Shown in pieces: positions 1-7,051 of a stretch of 15,249 nucleotides of DNA. The notes under the pieces were generated by a model. The model saw only the letters and a list, made by a program, of their open reading frames with translations. It had not been told where the DNA came from and did no database searches. The position numbers and the translations under genes are program-made. This DNA is from Treponema sp. UBA4307 (GTDB taxonomy: Bacteria; Spirochaetota; Spirochaetia; Treponematales; Treponemataceae), in the NCBI GenBank assembly GCA_002394685.1, contig DGUP01000004.1, positions 1 to 15,249 on the forward strand, written 5' to 3'. Position 1 is the stretch's first letter, and each line of letters starts with the position of its first letter.

Positions 1-568
1 TCTCGATAAATCGGGATTTGATTAATAAATCAAAATTATTTAATTGTTTATTATGTTTTTTTATAATTTTGGCACATGTATTTAAATTATTTGCTATTTT
101 TATTTGCACTTCAATTGGAGGCAGCGGAATTAAGTAGTTTTTAAGCCATTCTGTACTCATATTCTTTTGAGCAATGCCTCTAGCAGAATAAATGCAATCA
201 GATTCAAATTTATCAGAATTAAGAAAAGTAAATAAATATGAAATAAGTAAGTTTTTATCCCTTATTCGTATACATCCTACTCGTTGATTTAATGCAGCAG
301 GTAACATTTCTTTTGATAGAAGTGCAACTCTACCAACATTGCCAGTTAGAGATATAAGCAAATCATTCTCATACAATTCATAATCTTTGAGAGTCTCTTT
401 TTCCGTAATTGGATAAAAAGCCGGAGAGTTATCTTCAATAAATCCTTTTTGAACATTTGTAATTCTAATTACACGGATTCCTGAATCAACATATTTATCA
501 CTTTTGAAGGCATAACCATTAAGTATTTCACAAACATCCCCAAGTCTTACCGTCTTCCACTCGCTCAT
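1..568 (-). CDS. hsdS: Type I restriction-modification specificity subunit HsdS, partial (3' end beyond window)
   Basis: S subunits recognise the bipartite DNA target and direct HsdM (and HsdR) to it. About 189 codons are visible, running off the left edge without a stop. The start is MSEWKTVRLGDVCEI followed by a GYAFKS segment, typical of the first target-recognition domain. Further on are ISLTGNVGRVAL, ALNQRVGCIRI and, near residues 145-165, QKNMSTEWLKNYLIPLPPI, the usual end of a TRD before the conserved helical spacer. The start at 568 is fixed by AGGAG at 576-580 (minus strand) with a 7-base spacer. Its ATG overlaps the TGA of the upstream gene as ATGA, so translation is probably coupled. 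The second TRD and hsdR, if present, lie beyond position 1. The family call is firm; the target sequence cannot be read from the protein. Confidence 0.9.
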   Translation of the reverse strand, partial: MSEWKTVRLGDVCEILNGYAFKSDKYVDSGIRVIRITNVQKGFIEDNSPAFYPITEKETLKDYELYENDLLISLTGNVGRVALLSKEMLPAALNQRVGCIRIRDKNLLISYLFTFLNSDKFESDCIYSARGIAQKNMSTEWLKNYLIPLPPIEVQIKIANNLNTCAKIIKKHNKQLNNFDLLIKSRFIE

Positions 569-1935
569 TTTTCAGCTCCTGACAAAATTATCCAATAACC
601 ATTGTTTCTAGAATCAGAATGCTTCAAAAGATTTTGTTTCTTCAATTCGTCTATATCTCGCTTGATTGTTTTTTCATTCTTTCCAAGCTTATCTGCAATA
701 ATTGCTGCTGTAAGAGTTTTATCTTTTGCAATCATTTCAAAGATTGTTTTCTGGCGTTCAGTTAAAGGGACATTTAAAGGGACATTTAAAGGGACATTTT
801 CTGTTTGTTGATGTTCGTTCATAAGTGCCAGATATTTATCAGAAGCAAAACAACGGGCTGTAACGCCACCTAGAGAAAGGTCAATTTCTGGTAGTTTTGC
901 GTTCTCTTCTTCGCAATATCTTGTGATCTTACTAAAACCGCGGGCCCAGCTTTCAATCATACCACACTTAAAGAATACATTTGCAAGGTTAGGATTGCAT
1001 GGTTTTGAAACATGCTCTTTATACAAATCTTCAACTGGAACTTCCTTTGGAAGCGCGCCGTCATTCCAGAGACGGATTTTATCTTTGTAAATGCGAATCT
1101 GAATTGGAGTGGTAGAAAGATAGTCCTTATGAATTACTGCATTTAAAAGCAGTTCACGGAATGCTGCACGAGGAAAAAAGAAAGTTTCTTTTCTATATAT
1201 ATCATCATAAGAAATAAGGGCTTTCATGTATTTTGAATAGATGAGATCCATTGTCTTTTCTACCTGCAAAATAAGCGGACCGTGTATTTCATCCTGATAC
1301 AAAATATCAGCATCGTTTTCAAAATATGCGACTTTAATATATGCACCTGTTACCCATTTTTCTGGATCTGGATAAAAAGCGAGCATACATGCTCTGGTCA
1401 AATAGTTACCTTCAGTAAGATGAAGATTCTGAATAAGAGTTTCGTTTGTTACATCAAGAGCTGCATCATCTAAACGGCCTGATTCCTTTGCCTTTTTCTT
1501 AAAGAGTTTAATTGCATCATTTTCCAAATCATCAACTGAAATGTGTGGAACTGGAATAGAATCCCAAGTGCGTCCTTGTACAGATAGAATCATTTTATCA
1601 AGTTCAACACCGCTTACTTCCTGCATTGTTGAACCAGTTCGCCTGTAATATTTTCCGTGATAACTTACAGGGAATGGGTATTTTTCAGTGATGATTTCAA
1701 AATAATCCAAACCATTTTTATTAAGAAGATTCACCGTACAAATTAATCCCATTGTATTACGGATTTTATTTGGAATATCTTCACTCAACTTATGAGAATC
1801 ATCTACACCGCAAACATTTCCATTGTCGTCTATGCCGATATAAAGCTTTCCGCCCTCAGTATTTGCAAATGCACAAATCCATTTGAGGTATTCATCACGC
1901 CAAGTTTTTTTATATTCTATGTTTTGACTTTCCAT
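565..1935 (-). CDS. AlbA_2 (Schlafen-type) / GHKL ATPase / winged-helix protein inside the hsd operon
   Basis: A 456-residue protein of the COG2865 type, formerly labelled AAA_4 and often called a putative transcriptional regulator. The N-terminus (about 1-110) is an AlbA_2 domain, with ICAFANTEGGKLYIGIDD as its hallmark. Residues 255-345 resemble a GHKL/HATPase fold: ELLLNAVIHKDY (N-box like), IRLWNDGALP, and KPCNPNLANVFFKCGMIE. Residues 392-445 form a winged helix (LTERQKTIFEMI, TIKRDIDELKKQNLL). The linker at 380-391 is three NVPL repeats. The gene starts 3 bases after the hsdM stop, with GGAG about 7 bases before the ATG, and ends in an ATGA overlap with hsdS. Such proteins are recurrent passengers of type I loci, but their role is not settled. 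A regulator or an added defence component are both possible. The domain call is strong; function is inference. Confidence 0.85.
   Translation of the reverse strand: MESQNIEYKKTWRDEYLKWICAFANTEGGKLYIGIDDNGNVCGVDDSHKLSEDIPNKIRNTMGLICTVNLLNKNGLDYFEIITEKYPFPVSYHGKYYRRTGSTMQEVSGVELDKMILSVQGRTWDSIPVPHISVDDLENDAIKLFKKKAKESGRLDDAALDVTNETLIQNLHLTEGNYLTRACMLAFYPDPEKWVTGAYIKVAYFENDADILYQDEIHGPLILQVEKTMDLIYSKYMKALISYDDIYRKETFFFPRAAFRELLLNAVIHKDYLSTTPIQIRIYKDKIRLWNDGALPKEVPVEDLYKEHVSKPCNPNLANVFFKCGMIESWARGFSKITRYCEEENAKLPEIDLSLGGVTARCFASDKYLALMNEHQQTENVPLNVPLNVPLTERQKTIFEMIAKDKTLTAAIIADKLGKNEKTIKRDIDELKKQNLLKHSDSRNNGYWIILSGAEK
762..799 (-). repeat. 12-base tandem repeat encoding NVPL x3
   Basis: Just over three direct copies of TTAAAGGGACAT (plus-strand reading) occur head to tail at 762-773, 774-785 and 786-797. 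They are identical at base level. Being a multiple of three, gain or loss of a unit would lengthen or shorten the linker between the ATPase and the winged helix by four residues without breaking the frame. The identity of the copies at silent positions suggests recent duplication or slippage. Confidence 0.9.
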
Positions 1936-1938
1936 TAA

Positions 1939-3405
1939 TTATTCTCCGAGCATTTTCTCTAGTTCAGACAAATCGGTAGCTATTTCTTTCTGCAAATCCT
2001 TAATTTCACCAATAAGAACTTTTGGAGCCGGGTATTCAACCTTTTCGTAAACAACTTCTTTGTACTTGTTGATGCTCAAATCATAGTTGTTTGCAACAAT
2101 TTCTGATTTAGGCACAAAGAAACTCTGTTCAGTTCGCTTTCGGTCTTTTTCGGCATCAAGATTATGGAAGCGTTTGATGATGTCTGGAATGTCATTTGCT
2201 TCGATTGGCTGGCGTTTATCATCAAGCGAGTATCCGTCTGCTTTCATATCATAGAACCAGACATTGTCTGTTCCACCGGCTCCTGTTTTTGTGAACACGA
2301 GGATTCCTGTGCTGACTCCGGCATAAGGCTTGAATACACCGCTTGGCATACTGATAACTGCTGCAAGCTGATGGTTTTCTACAAGCTCTTTGCGAAGTGC
2401 TTTATGGGCATTACTTGATCCGAACAAAACTCCATCAGGAACAATACATGCACATCGTCCACCTTTTTTTAGCATACGGATAAAGAGAGCAACGAACAAA
2501 AGTTCTGTCTTAGTTGTTGCACAGATATTTGTAAGGCTTTCAGCGATTGTAGATTTATTTACGCTTCCAGTAAACGGCGGATTTGCAAGAATAATATCGA
2601 ATTCACCTTCAATTTCGTTATTTTTGCTTACGCTGTCCTGATATGCAATGTGAGGCTCGTGGATTGAGTGGAGGAGCAGGTTCATTGCAGAGATTTTGAG
2701 CATTGTGCTTCCGGTATCAAAACCTGTAAGAAGCCCTTTTGAATAATGCTCCCATTCCTTGTCGCCCATTTTTGAGCCGTAAGTGTCGCGTATAAATTCT
2801 GCAGAAGAAATAAGGAATCCTGCTGTACCACAAGCCGGGTCGCAGATTGTGTCCATTGGCTGAGGACGGATAAGTTGAACCATCATATCTCGAATTTGCT
2901 TTGGTGTGCGGAACATTCCAACCTGGCCGGAAGAGTTCATCTTACTAAGAACATATTCATAAATATCACCGAGCATATCCCGGGCCTGAACTTCCGGGTT
3001 TTCAAAAAGTTCATCAAGCTTTGTGATTACAGTTTTGAGAGTCTGAGGGCTTGGAATAGAAAAAGCCGCATCCTTCATATAGCGGGCAAATGCACTTTCT
3101 TCATTTGCATTGATTTTTTTGATGAATGGGAAAATCTCTTTGTTCATCAAAGCAAAGAGTTCGTTTTCTTCAAAGGTCTTAAAGATGTGCCAGCGATATT
3201 TCTGCTTGTCTTCAGGAAAGATGTGTTCTTTCTTTTCTCCAGACATCTTTTCATACTGTTCAGTTTCGTTTTCAACTTCATCAAGAGAATGGATGAACAT
3301 AAGGTACGAGAACTGTTCGATAACAGTAAGATATTCGCTCATACCTGCACTGAAAAAGTCGTCCCAGATTGAATCTATTTTATTTTTAATTTCGCCAGTA
3401 ATCAT
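1939..3405 (-). CDS. hsdM: Type I restriction-modification DNA methyltransferase HsdM
   Basis: HsdM transfers the methyl group of SAM to adenine N6 in the target chosen by HsdS, protecting host DNA, and forms an M2S complex. The 488-residue length is normal for the family. Residues 1-130 form the helical HsdM N-terminal domain (SIWDDFFSAGMSEYLTVIEQF). The catalytic domain follows: RTPKQIRDMMVQLIRP, the SAM-binding motif I DPACGTAGFL at 189-198, and motif IV NPPF at 275-278 within FDIILANPPFTGS, an N6-adenine class motif. GGRCACIVPDGVLFGSSNAHKALRKELV is the usual segment after it. The start at 3405 has AGGAG at 3413-3417 with a 7-base spacer. It is the first gene of the visible minus-strand hsd operon. 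The reading frame is intact with all key motifs present. Confidence 0.95.
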   Translation of the reverse strand: MITGEIKNKIDSIWDDFFSAGMSEYLTVIEQFSYLMFIHSLDEVENETEQYEKMSGEKKEHIFPEDKQKYRWHIFKTFEENELFALMNKEIFPFIKKINANEESAFARYMKDAAFSIPSPQTLKTVITKLDELFENPEVQARDMLGDIYEYVLSKMNSSGQVGMFRTPKQIRDMMVQLIRPQPMDTICDPACGTAGFLISSAEFIRDTYGSKMGDKEWEHYSKGLLTGFDTGSTMLKISAMNLLLHSIHEPHIAYQDSVSKNNEIEGEFDIILANPPFTGSVNKSTIAESLTNICATTKTELLFVALFIRMLKKGGRCACIVPDGVLFGSSNAHKALRKELVENHQLAAVISMPSGVFKPYAGVSTGILVFTKTGAGGTDNVWFYDMKADGYSLDDKRQPIEANDIPDIIKRFHNLDAEKDRKRTEQSFFVPKSEIVANNYDLSINKYKEVVYEKVEYPAPKVLIGEIKDLQKEIATDLSELEKMLGE

Positions 3406-3413
3406 TTTTAAAC

Positions 3414-3480
3414 TCCTAACTTTGTTAGCAGATACTATATCAATATTTTCGAAATTTTTATATAGATTATAATGTTAGGC
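3414..3480. repeat. Imperfect palindrome in front of hsdM, attC-like in outline
   Basis: Nested inverted repeats: CCTAAC (3415-3420) pairs with GTTAGG (3474-3479), CTATAT (3435-3440) with ATATAG (3460-3465), and the centre at 3447-3454 is TTTCGAAA. On the minus strand the ends read GCCTAAC and GTTAGGA, close to the RYYYAAC / GTTRRRY ends of integron attC sites (last base A instead of a pyrimidine). The total length of about 67 bases is also in range. The GTTAGGAG end contains the hsdM Shine-Dalgarno. A local palindrome CTAAC-TTT-GTTAG (3416-3428) is nested within it. It could equally be an operator or an mRNA hairpin of the hsd operon. Confidence 0.45.
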
Positions 3481-3540
3481 GAACACCTTGTTTATGCAGG
3501 AATTGGTTTAAGCTGGTAAAATCCATCATCCATAAATAAG

Positions 3541-3586
3541 AAAACTGGTTTATGAATCAAGTTCGTTCATAAACCAGTTTTTTTTA
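3541..3586. terminator. Rho-independent terminator, probably bidirectional
   Basis: AAAACTGGTTTATGAA (3541-3556) and TTCATAAACCAGTTTT (3566-3581) form a perfect 16-base-pair stem with a 9-base loop. A run of eight T follows on the plus strand, and TTTTCTTATTT on the minus strand. It lies 13 bases beyond the stop of the minus-strand lipoprotein gene and upstream of hsdM, so it should end lipoprotein transcription before the hsd operon. Confidence 0.85.
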
Positions 3587-3598
3587 TTCGTAAAACTA

Positions 3599-4684
3599 TT
3601 ATTCGTGACTTACAGATGAAGAAATCGGTAACGTATAATCGGAAGTATAACTTGCTCCAGTGATTGAAATATTAATATTACTATTGCTGGTGTAATAAAC
3701 CTTGTGAGTTTTACCATCAGTCCAGGTTTCCCCGCTGTTATAAATTCCAGACCAGGCATTATCCCATGCAGAATAATTCGTATAATTACCAGTATTCAAA
3801 GTTCCCCCGGTTGAAAAATAAATGTATTTCGAAGCATTCACTTTTATTTCAGTTGGTTCTGATTCAGTGCCGGCTCCAATTGTCAGAGTACTTTTTATAT
3901 TCAGATTATTCTTAATAAAATATGGAATACTCTGGTGAGGCCAGCTGGAAGCACTTTGAACAATACTATCATCTATGATGATTCCCTGATATTTATTTTC
4001 AGTAAAAGTATTTGAAGTATCAAGGGTATATTCTGCAGAAACAGAAAGAGGCCACAGGTTATTTGTAAAAGTGCAGTTTTTTACATGGTTGGTTTCTTCG
4101 TTGTATGGAGAATCTATTTCCAACGCAGCAGTTCCACCTACAGAATCTTTTCCACCGTTATAACTAAAGGTACAGTTTTCAACTACAACATTTCCAGAAG
4201 CTCCTGCTTTTAGCGCAGGTTTTCCACTGGACGAACTTCAACCTGCATAACTGAAAGTACAGTTATTAAAAACAGCCTGGCCTGTACTGACAGAAATTCC
4301 GCCCCAGTCATTCGGAGAAGGAATTCCACTTGCTATTGTTTCACCTATTTCATTGTTTCTGTATGAAGTAAAAAAAGCTCCCTGAGCATTAAGTGTTCCC
4401 TTCAGGGTTAAGCCCCCGGAACTGCCGAATTTTACAACAGTTTCCTCAGGAATGGTAAGCGTTCCATTTGTATCAATGGTAACAGAATTCTTAATGTAAT
4501 AGGTTTTTGATGAATCCCAGGTTACATTGCTGTTTATTGTAGTCGACACCACAATAATGTTTGGATTTCCATTTACAGATGGGTCAGTTGGCTTATTAAT
4601 GTTAGAGCCAGTTAAATCGCAGGAAGTTAAAAATGATGCTATGAAAATAAGCGCAGACACCCCGGACAACAAAATCTTTTTCAT
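3599..4684 (-). pseudogene. Beta-helix surface lipoprotein interrupted by one in-frame TGA
   Basis: One continuous minus-strand frame of 361 sense-length codons is split by a TGA at 4238-4240 (codon 149). Upstream is a signal peptide (MKKILLSGVSALIFIASF) with lipobox LTSC, lipidated Cys22, then TLTIPEETVVKFGSSGGLTLKGTLNAQG and a polar Asn/Thr/Ser-rich region. Related beta-helix rungs lie on both sides of the stop: NNCTFSYAG at 140-148 before it, and ENCTFSYNG from about 169 and KNCTFTNNL further on. This indicates a right-handed parallel beta-helix on the cell surface or in the periplasm. Alignment of the rungs suggests the stop arose from GGA (Gly) by one G-to-T change (YAGG versus YNGG). 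The start has AGGAG at 4691-4695. The C-terminal piece has no good start of its own. A 148-residue lipidated fragment may still be made. Nonsense mutation or sequencing error cannot be separated here. Confidence 0.8.
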
Positions 4685-4826
4685 AATCTTCTCCTTAATT
4701 ATTTTATTTTGAAGTCAGGCAGGATGATAAAATCTCTTTCTCAAAGAAAGTGTAATATATAAAGAGTGAGATTACTAGTTTTAAATTTAAGCTTCGAAAA
4801 AAAACTTTTAGAGAATACCAGAAATA

Positions 4827-5459
4827 CTATTCATTATGACAGCATAAATCGGCAATGAGGCACTGGTCACACTTTGGATTCCGGGCAGTACAAATATAGC
4901 GGCCGTGGAGGAGAAGCCAGTGATGGGCGTCCTTTAAATATTCTTCCGGGATTCTTTTTAAAAGGGATTCTTCTACCTGGAGGGGATTTTTTCCTTCAGC
5001 CAGACCGGTTTTAGGACCCACCCGCATAAGATGAGTATCAACTGGCATTGTATTCTGTCCGTAAATTACATTCAGCACAACATTCGCCGTTTTGCGGCCC
5101 ACCCCGCTCAAGCTCTCAAGTTCTTCCCTGGTACGAGGAATTTTAGAATCAAATTTTTCCACAAGAGTCTGACTCAGTTTTATTACATTTTTCGCTTTAT
5201 TTTTATAGAGTCCAATGGGTCTGATGTAAGAAATAAGTTTTTCTTCACCCAGGGCCAGCATCTTTTCAGGACTGTCTGCAATTTTATAAAGGTCTTCCGT
5301 TGCAAGATTCACAGATTTATCTGTTGCCTGAGCACTGAGCACAACGCTTACTAAAAAACAGTAGGGATTAGGAGCGTAAAGTTCCGGCTGAGGATCCGGC
5401 ATCTGCTTCTTAAAACGCTCCATTACCTGAACAATCTCTTTTTCTGACATCAATTTCAT
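4827..5459 (-). CDS. nth: Endonuclease III (DNA glycosylase / AP lyase)
   Basis: Removes oxidised pyrimidines from DNA and cleaves the abasic strand in base-excision repair. The helix-hairpin-helix LSGVGRKTANVVLN carries the catalytic Lys, and PVDTHLMRV carries the catalytic Asp. The C-terminus has a complete 4Fe-4S motif, C-x6-C-x2-C-x5-C, in CTARNPKCDQCLIADLC. Three in-frame ATGs are possible: 5486, 5459 and 5450. The frame from 5450 (MSEKEIVQVMERF) aligns with the E. coli start. I chose 5459 because an extended -10 sequence, TGTTATAAT (5466-5474), ends exactly 6 bases before it, and no start has a Shine-Dalgarno. This suggests a leaderless message. From 5486 the protein would be 219 residues. 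The function is certain; the start is not. Confidence 0.93.
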   Translation of the reverse strand: MKLMSEKEIVQVMERFKKQMPDPQPELYAPNPYCFLVSVVLSAQATDKSVNLATEDLYKIADSPEKMLALGEEKLISYIRPIGLYKNKAKNVIKLSQTLVEKFDSKIPRTREELESLSGVGRKTANVVLNVIYGQNTMPVDTHLMRVGPKTGLAEGKNPLQVEESLLKRIPEEYLKDAHHWLLLHGRYICTARNPKCDQCLIADLCCHNE

Positions 5460-5465
5460 GAACTG

Positions 5466-5474
5466 ATTATAACA
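5466..5474 (-). promoter_or_regulatory. Extended -10 promoter element of nth (leaderless candidate)
   Basis: The minus strand reads TGTTATAAT then CAGTTC then ATG. TATAAT is a perfect -10 with an upstream TGn extension. The expected start of transcription, about 7 bases downstream, falls on the A of the ATG at 5459. The -35 region is poor (TTACGA at 16 bases). Confidence 0.45.
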
Positions 5475-5556
5475 CTTTCGAACCATATCGTAAGGGCAAT
5501 TCTAAAAAATCAGCAACGCGTACGGTCCCTCTTTACAAGATTTTCCTGCCTGCATT

Positions 5557-5598
5557 AAAAACAAAAAAAACAGCCTGCCTGAATCAGACAGACTGTTT
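5557..5598 (-). terminator. Rho-independent terminator of metK
   Basis: On the minus strand AAACAGTCTGTCTGA (5598-5584) pairs along its length with TCAGGCAGGCTGTTT (5582-5568), with two G-U pairs. The tip opens to a small loop. It is followed by an uninterrupted T run and TGTTTTT. It lies about 20 bases after the metK stop and separates metK from nth. Confidence 0.88.
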
Positions 5599-5619
5599 AC
5601 TATTCAATCACACAAGGAT

Positions 5620-6795
5620 TTATTTAACAGCTGCTAAAAGTGCTTCAACCTTGTCAGTATTTTCCCAAGGGAATCCCTGACGGCCAAAGTGACCGTAAGC
5701 GGCAGTTTTTTCATAAATAGGCTGCTTAAGCTTCAGTGTATTTACGATTCCTGAAGGAGTACAGTCGAACACTTTTTCAACGGCAGCTTCAAGTTTTTCT
5801 TCAGCAACTTTAGCAGTACCGAAAGTTTCAACCATGATACTAACCGGATGAGGTACACCGATTGCATATGACAGCTGAACTTCTGCACGTTCTGCCAGAT
5901 CAGCAGCAACAATATTCTTTGCAATATAGCGGGCCATGTAAGCAGCTGAACGGTCAACTTTTGAAGGATCCTTTCCGCTGAAACATCCACCACCGTGACG
6001 TCCCATTCCACCGTATGTATCAACAATAATCTTGCGGCCAGTTAAACCTGTATCACCAACTGGACCTCCAATAGAGAAGGCTCCTGTAGGATTAATGTAA
6101 TACTTTGTATTACTGTCCAGAAGACCTGTTGGTTCAAGAACAGGCTTTATCACCTTTTCAATTATTGTTTTTTCAATTTCATCATGAGTGATATTTTCAT
6201 CGTGCTGCTGAGAAACAACAACTGCATCAATACGAACAGGCTTGTGGTCTTCGTATTCGATTGTTACCTGACTCTTAGAATCCGGGCGGAACCATTTGAT
6301 TTCACCGGAATGACGAAGTTCTGCAGCCTTCTGAACCAGTTTGTGGGCATACATAAGAGTTGCAGGCATAAGTTCAGGAGTTTCCCTGCAGGCAAAACCG
6401 AACATAATTCCCTGGTCACCTGCTCCCTGCTGGCCCTTATATTCATCAAGACCAGTTCCATCAACCCCCTGACTGATTTCAGGAGACTGATTGTGCAGCA
6501 TATTTACAACAGCTACAGAATTATAATCCAGACCATAGGCAGGATTGTTATAACCAATTTTTTCTACAACGCGGCGGACAACCTGCTGAACATCTACATA
6601 AACGCCAGGTTTACGGCTTGAAAATTCACCGCCTACAAGAATAAGTGACTGACAGGCAAAAGTTTCGCAGGCAACATGACAGTCAGGATCCTGTTTAAGG
6701 TATTCATCGAGGATAGCATCGCTAACCTGATCGCACAATTTGTCTGGGTGTCCTTCACCAACAGACTCCGAAGTAAATAAGTATTTCTTACTCAT
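5620..6795 (-). CDS. metK: S-adenosylmethionine synthase (methionine adenosyltransferase)
   Basis: Makes S-adenosylmethionine from methionine and ATP in the cytoplasm, releasing phosphate and pyrophosphate. The 391-residue length is typical. Visible hallmarks are GEGHPDKLCDQVSDAILDEY (GHPDK at 15-19, ATP/metal binding), GAGDQGIMFGFA at 124-135, and the glycine-rich P-loop-like GGGCFSGKDPSKVDRSAAY from residue 268. No key residue is missing. The start at 6795 has AGGAG at 6804-6808 with an 8-base spacer. A -10 element lies only about 70 bases upstream, which leaves no room for a classical SAM-I riboswitch. It ends in its own terminator and is divergent from the gene at 7052. MetK supplies SAM to HsdM and to all cellular methylation. 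Confidence 0.98.
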   Translation of the reverse strand: MSKKYLFTSESVGEGHPDKLCDQVSDAILDEYLKQDPDCHVACETFACQSLILVGGEFSSRKPGVYVDVQQVVRRVVEKIGYNNPAYGLDYNSVAVVNMLHNQSPEISQGVDGTGLDEYKGQQGAGDQGIMFGFACRETPELMPATLMYAHKLVQKAAELRHSGEIKWFRPDSKSQVTIEYEDHKPVRIDAVVVSQQHDENITHDEIEKTIIEKVIKPVLEPTGLLDSNTKYYINPTGAFSIGGPVGDTGLTGRKIIVDTYGGMGRHGGGCFSGKDPSKVDRSAAYMARYIAKNIVAADLAERAEVQLSYAIGVPHPVSIMVETFGTAKVAEEKLEAAVEKVFDCTPSGIVNTLKLKQPIYEKTAAYGHFGRQGFPWENTDKVEALLAAVK

Positions 6796-6799
6796 AAGA

Positions 6800-6892
6800 T
6801 CAGCTCCTAAAGCTAATATATAAATTCAGGGCACCTGTACAGGCACTCCTTTTCATGCCCTTCATTATAACGAAAAAAGCAGCGCTCGACCA
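6800..6892 (-). promoter_or_regulatory. metK promoter and short leader with a possible 18-codon uORF
   Basis: The minus strand has TATAAT at 6864-6869 (weak -35, TGGTCG, 17 bases upstream), then GAAGGGC, then an ATG at 6856. That ATG opens an 18-codon frame, MKRSACTGALNLYISFRS, whose TGA (6800-6802) ends 4 bases before the metK ATG and overlaps the metK Shine-Dalgarno region. The leader also contains the 10-base palindrome CCTGTACAGG (6834-6843) and flanking GGGCA/TGCCC arms, able to form a hairpin. Promoter moderately supported; the uORF may be chance. Confidence 0.4.
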
Positions 6893-6915
6893 TATACATT
6901 TCAATACATAAAAGT

Positions 6916-6993
6916 TATAACGCTTAATTTATATTTTCCCCGGAACCTATATATTCAATAAAGTTATTCCCCAAATATAACACTTAATTTAAA
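6916..6993. repeat. Direct repeat pair, 60 bases apart, in a divergent intergenic region
   Basis: TATAACGCTTAATTTATA (6916-6933) and TATAACACTTAATTTAAA (6976-6993) match at 16 of 18 positions and start exactly 60 bases apart. AAAGTTAT also recurs nearby (6911 and about 6960). They lie between metK and the gene at 7052, just upstream of the latter's promoter. This could be a paired protein-binding site or A/T-rich coincidence. Confidence 0.5.
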
Positions 6994-6999
6994 TACTGA

Positions 7000-7028
7000 T
7001 AGACAACAAATCGTTTGAAACTTATAAT
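7000..7028 (+). promoter_or_regulatory. Sigma-70-type promoter for the gene at 7052
   Basis: TAGACA (7000-7005), a 17-base spacer, then TATAAT (7023-7028). This is 5 of 6 and 6 of 6 to consensus with ideal spacing. Transcription should start near 7035, giving a leader of about 17 bases. Confidence 0.65.
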
Positions 7029-7051
7029 TAAAATATAGGAAAAAGTTAAAA

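Noticed and set aside
2875..3372. A 165-codon plus-strand frame opposite hsdM
   Set aside because: It is antisense to intact hsdM, lacks a ribosome site and resembles no protein family. The 145-codon frame opposite metK (6184-6621) was dropped for the same reasons.
1..3405. A complete type I restriction system
   Set aside because: No hsdR is present in the window, so restriction activity cannot be claimed from this sequence.
4215..4246. The TGA in the lipoprotein as a selenocysteine codon, as a 7-base-pair hairpin (GCAGGTT/AACCTGC) spans it and Treponema can make selenoproteins
   Set aside because: The position is in a beta-helix turn where Gly is expected, there is no redox motif, and the stem places the UGA inside the 5' arm and lacks a clear SECIS apical loop. 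A nonsense mutation is simpler.
6796..7051. SAM riboswitch upstream of metK
   Set aside because: The likely leader is only about 60 bases and no SAM-I, SAM-II or SMK core could be recognised. A covariance search (Rfam) would settle it.
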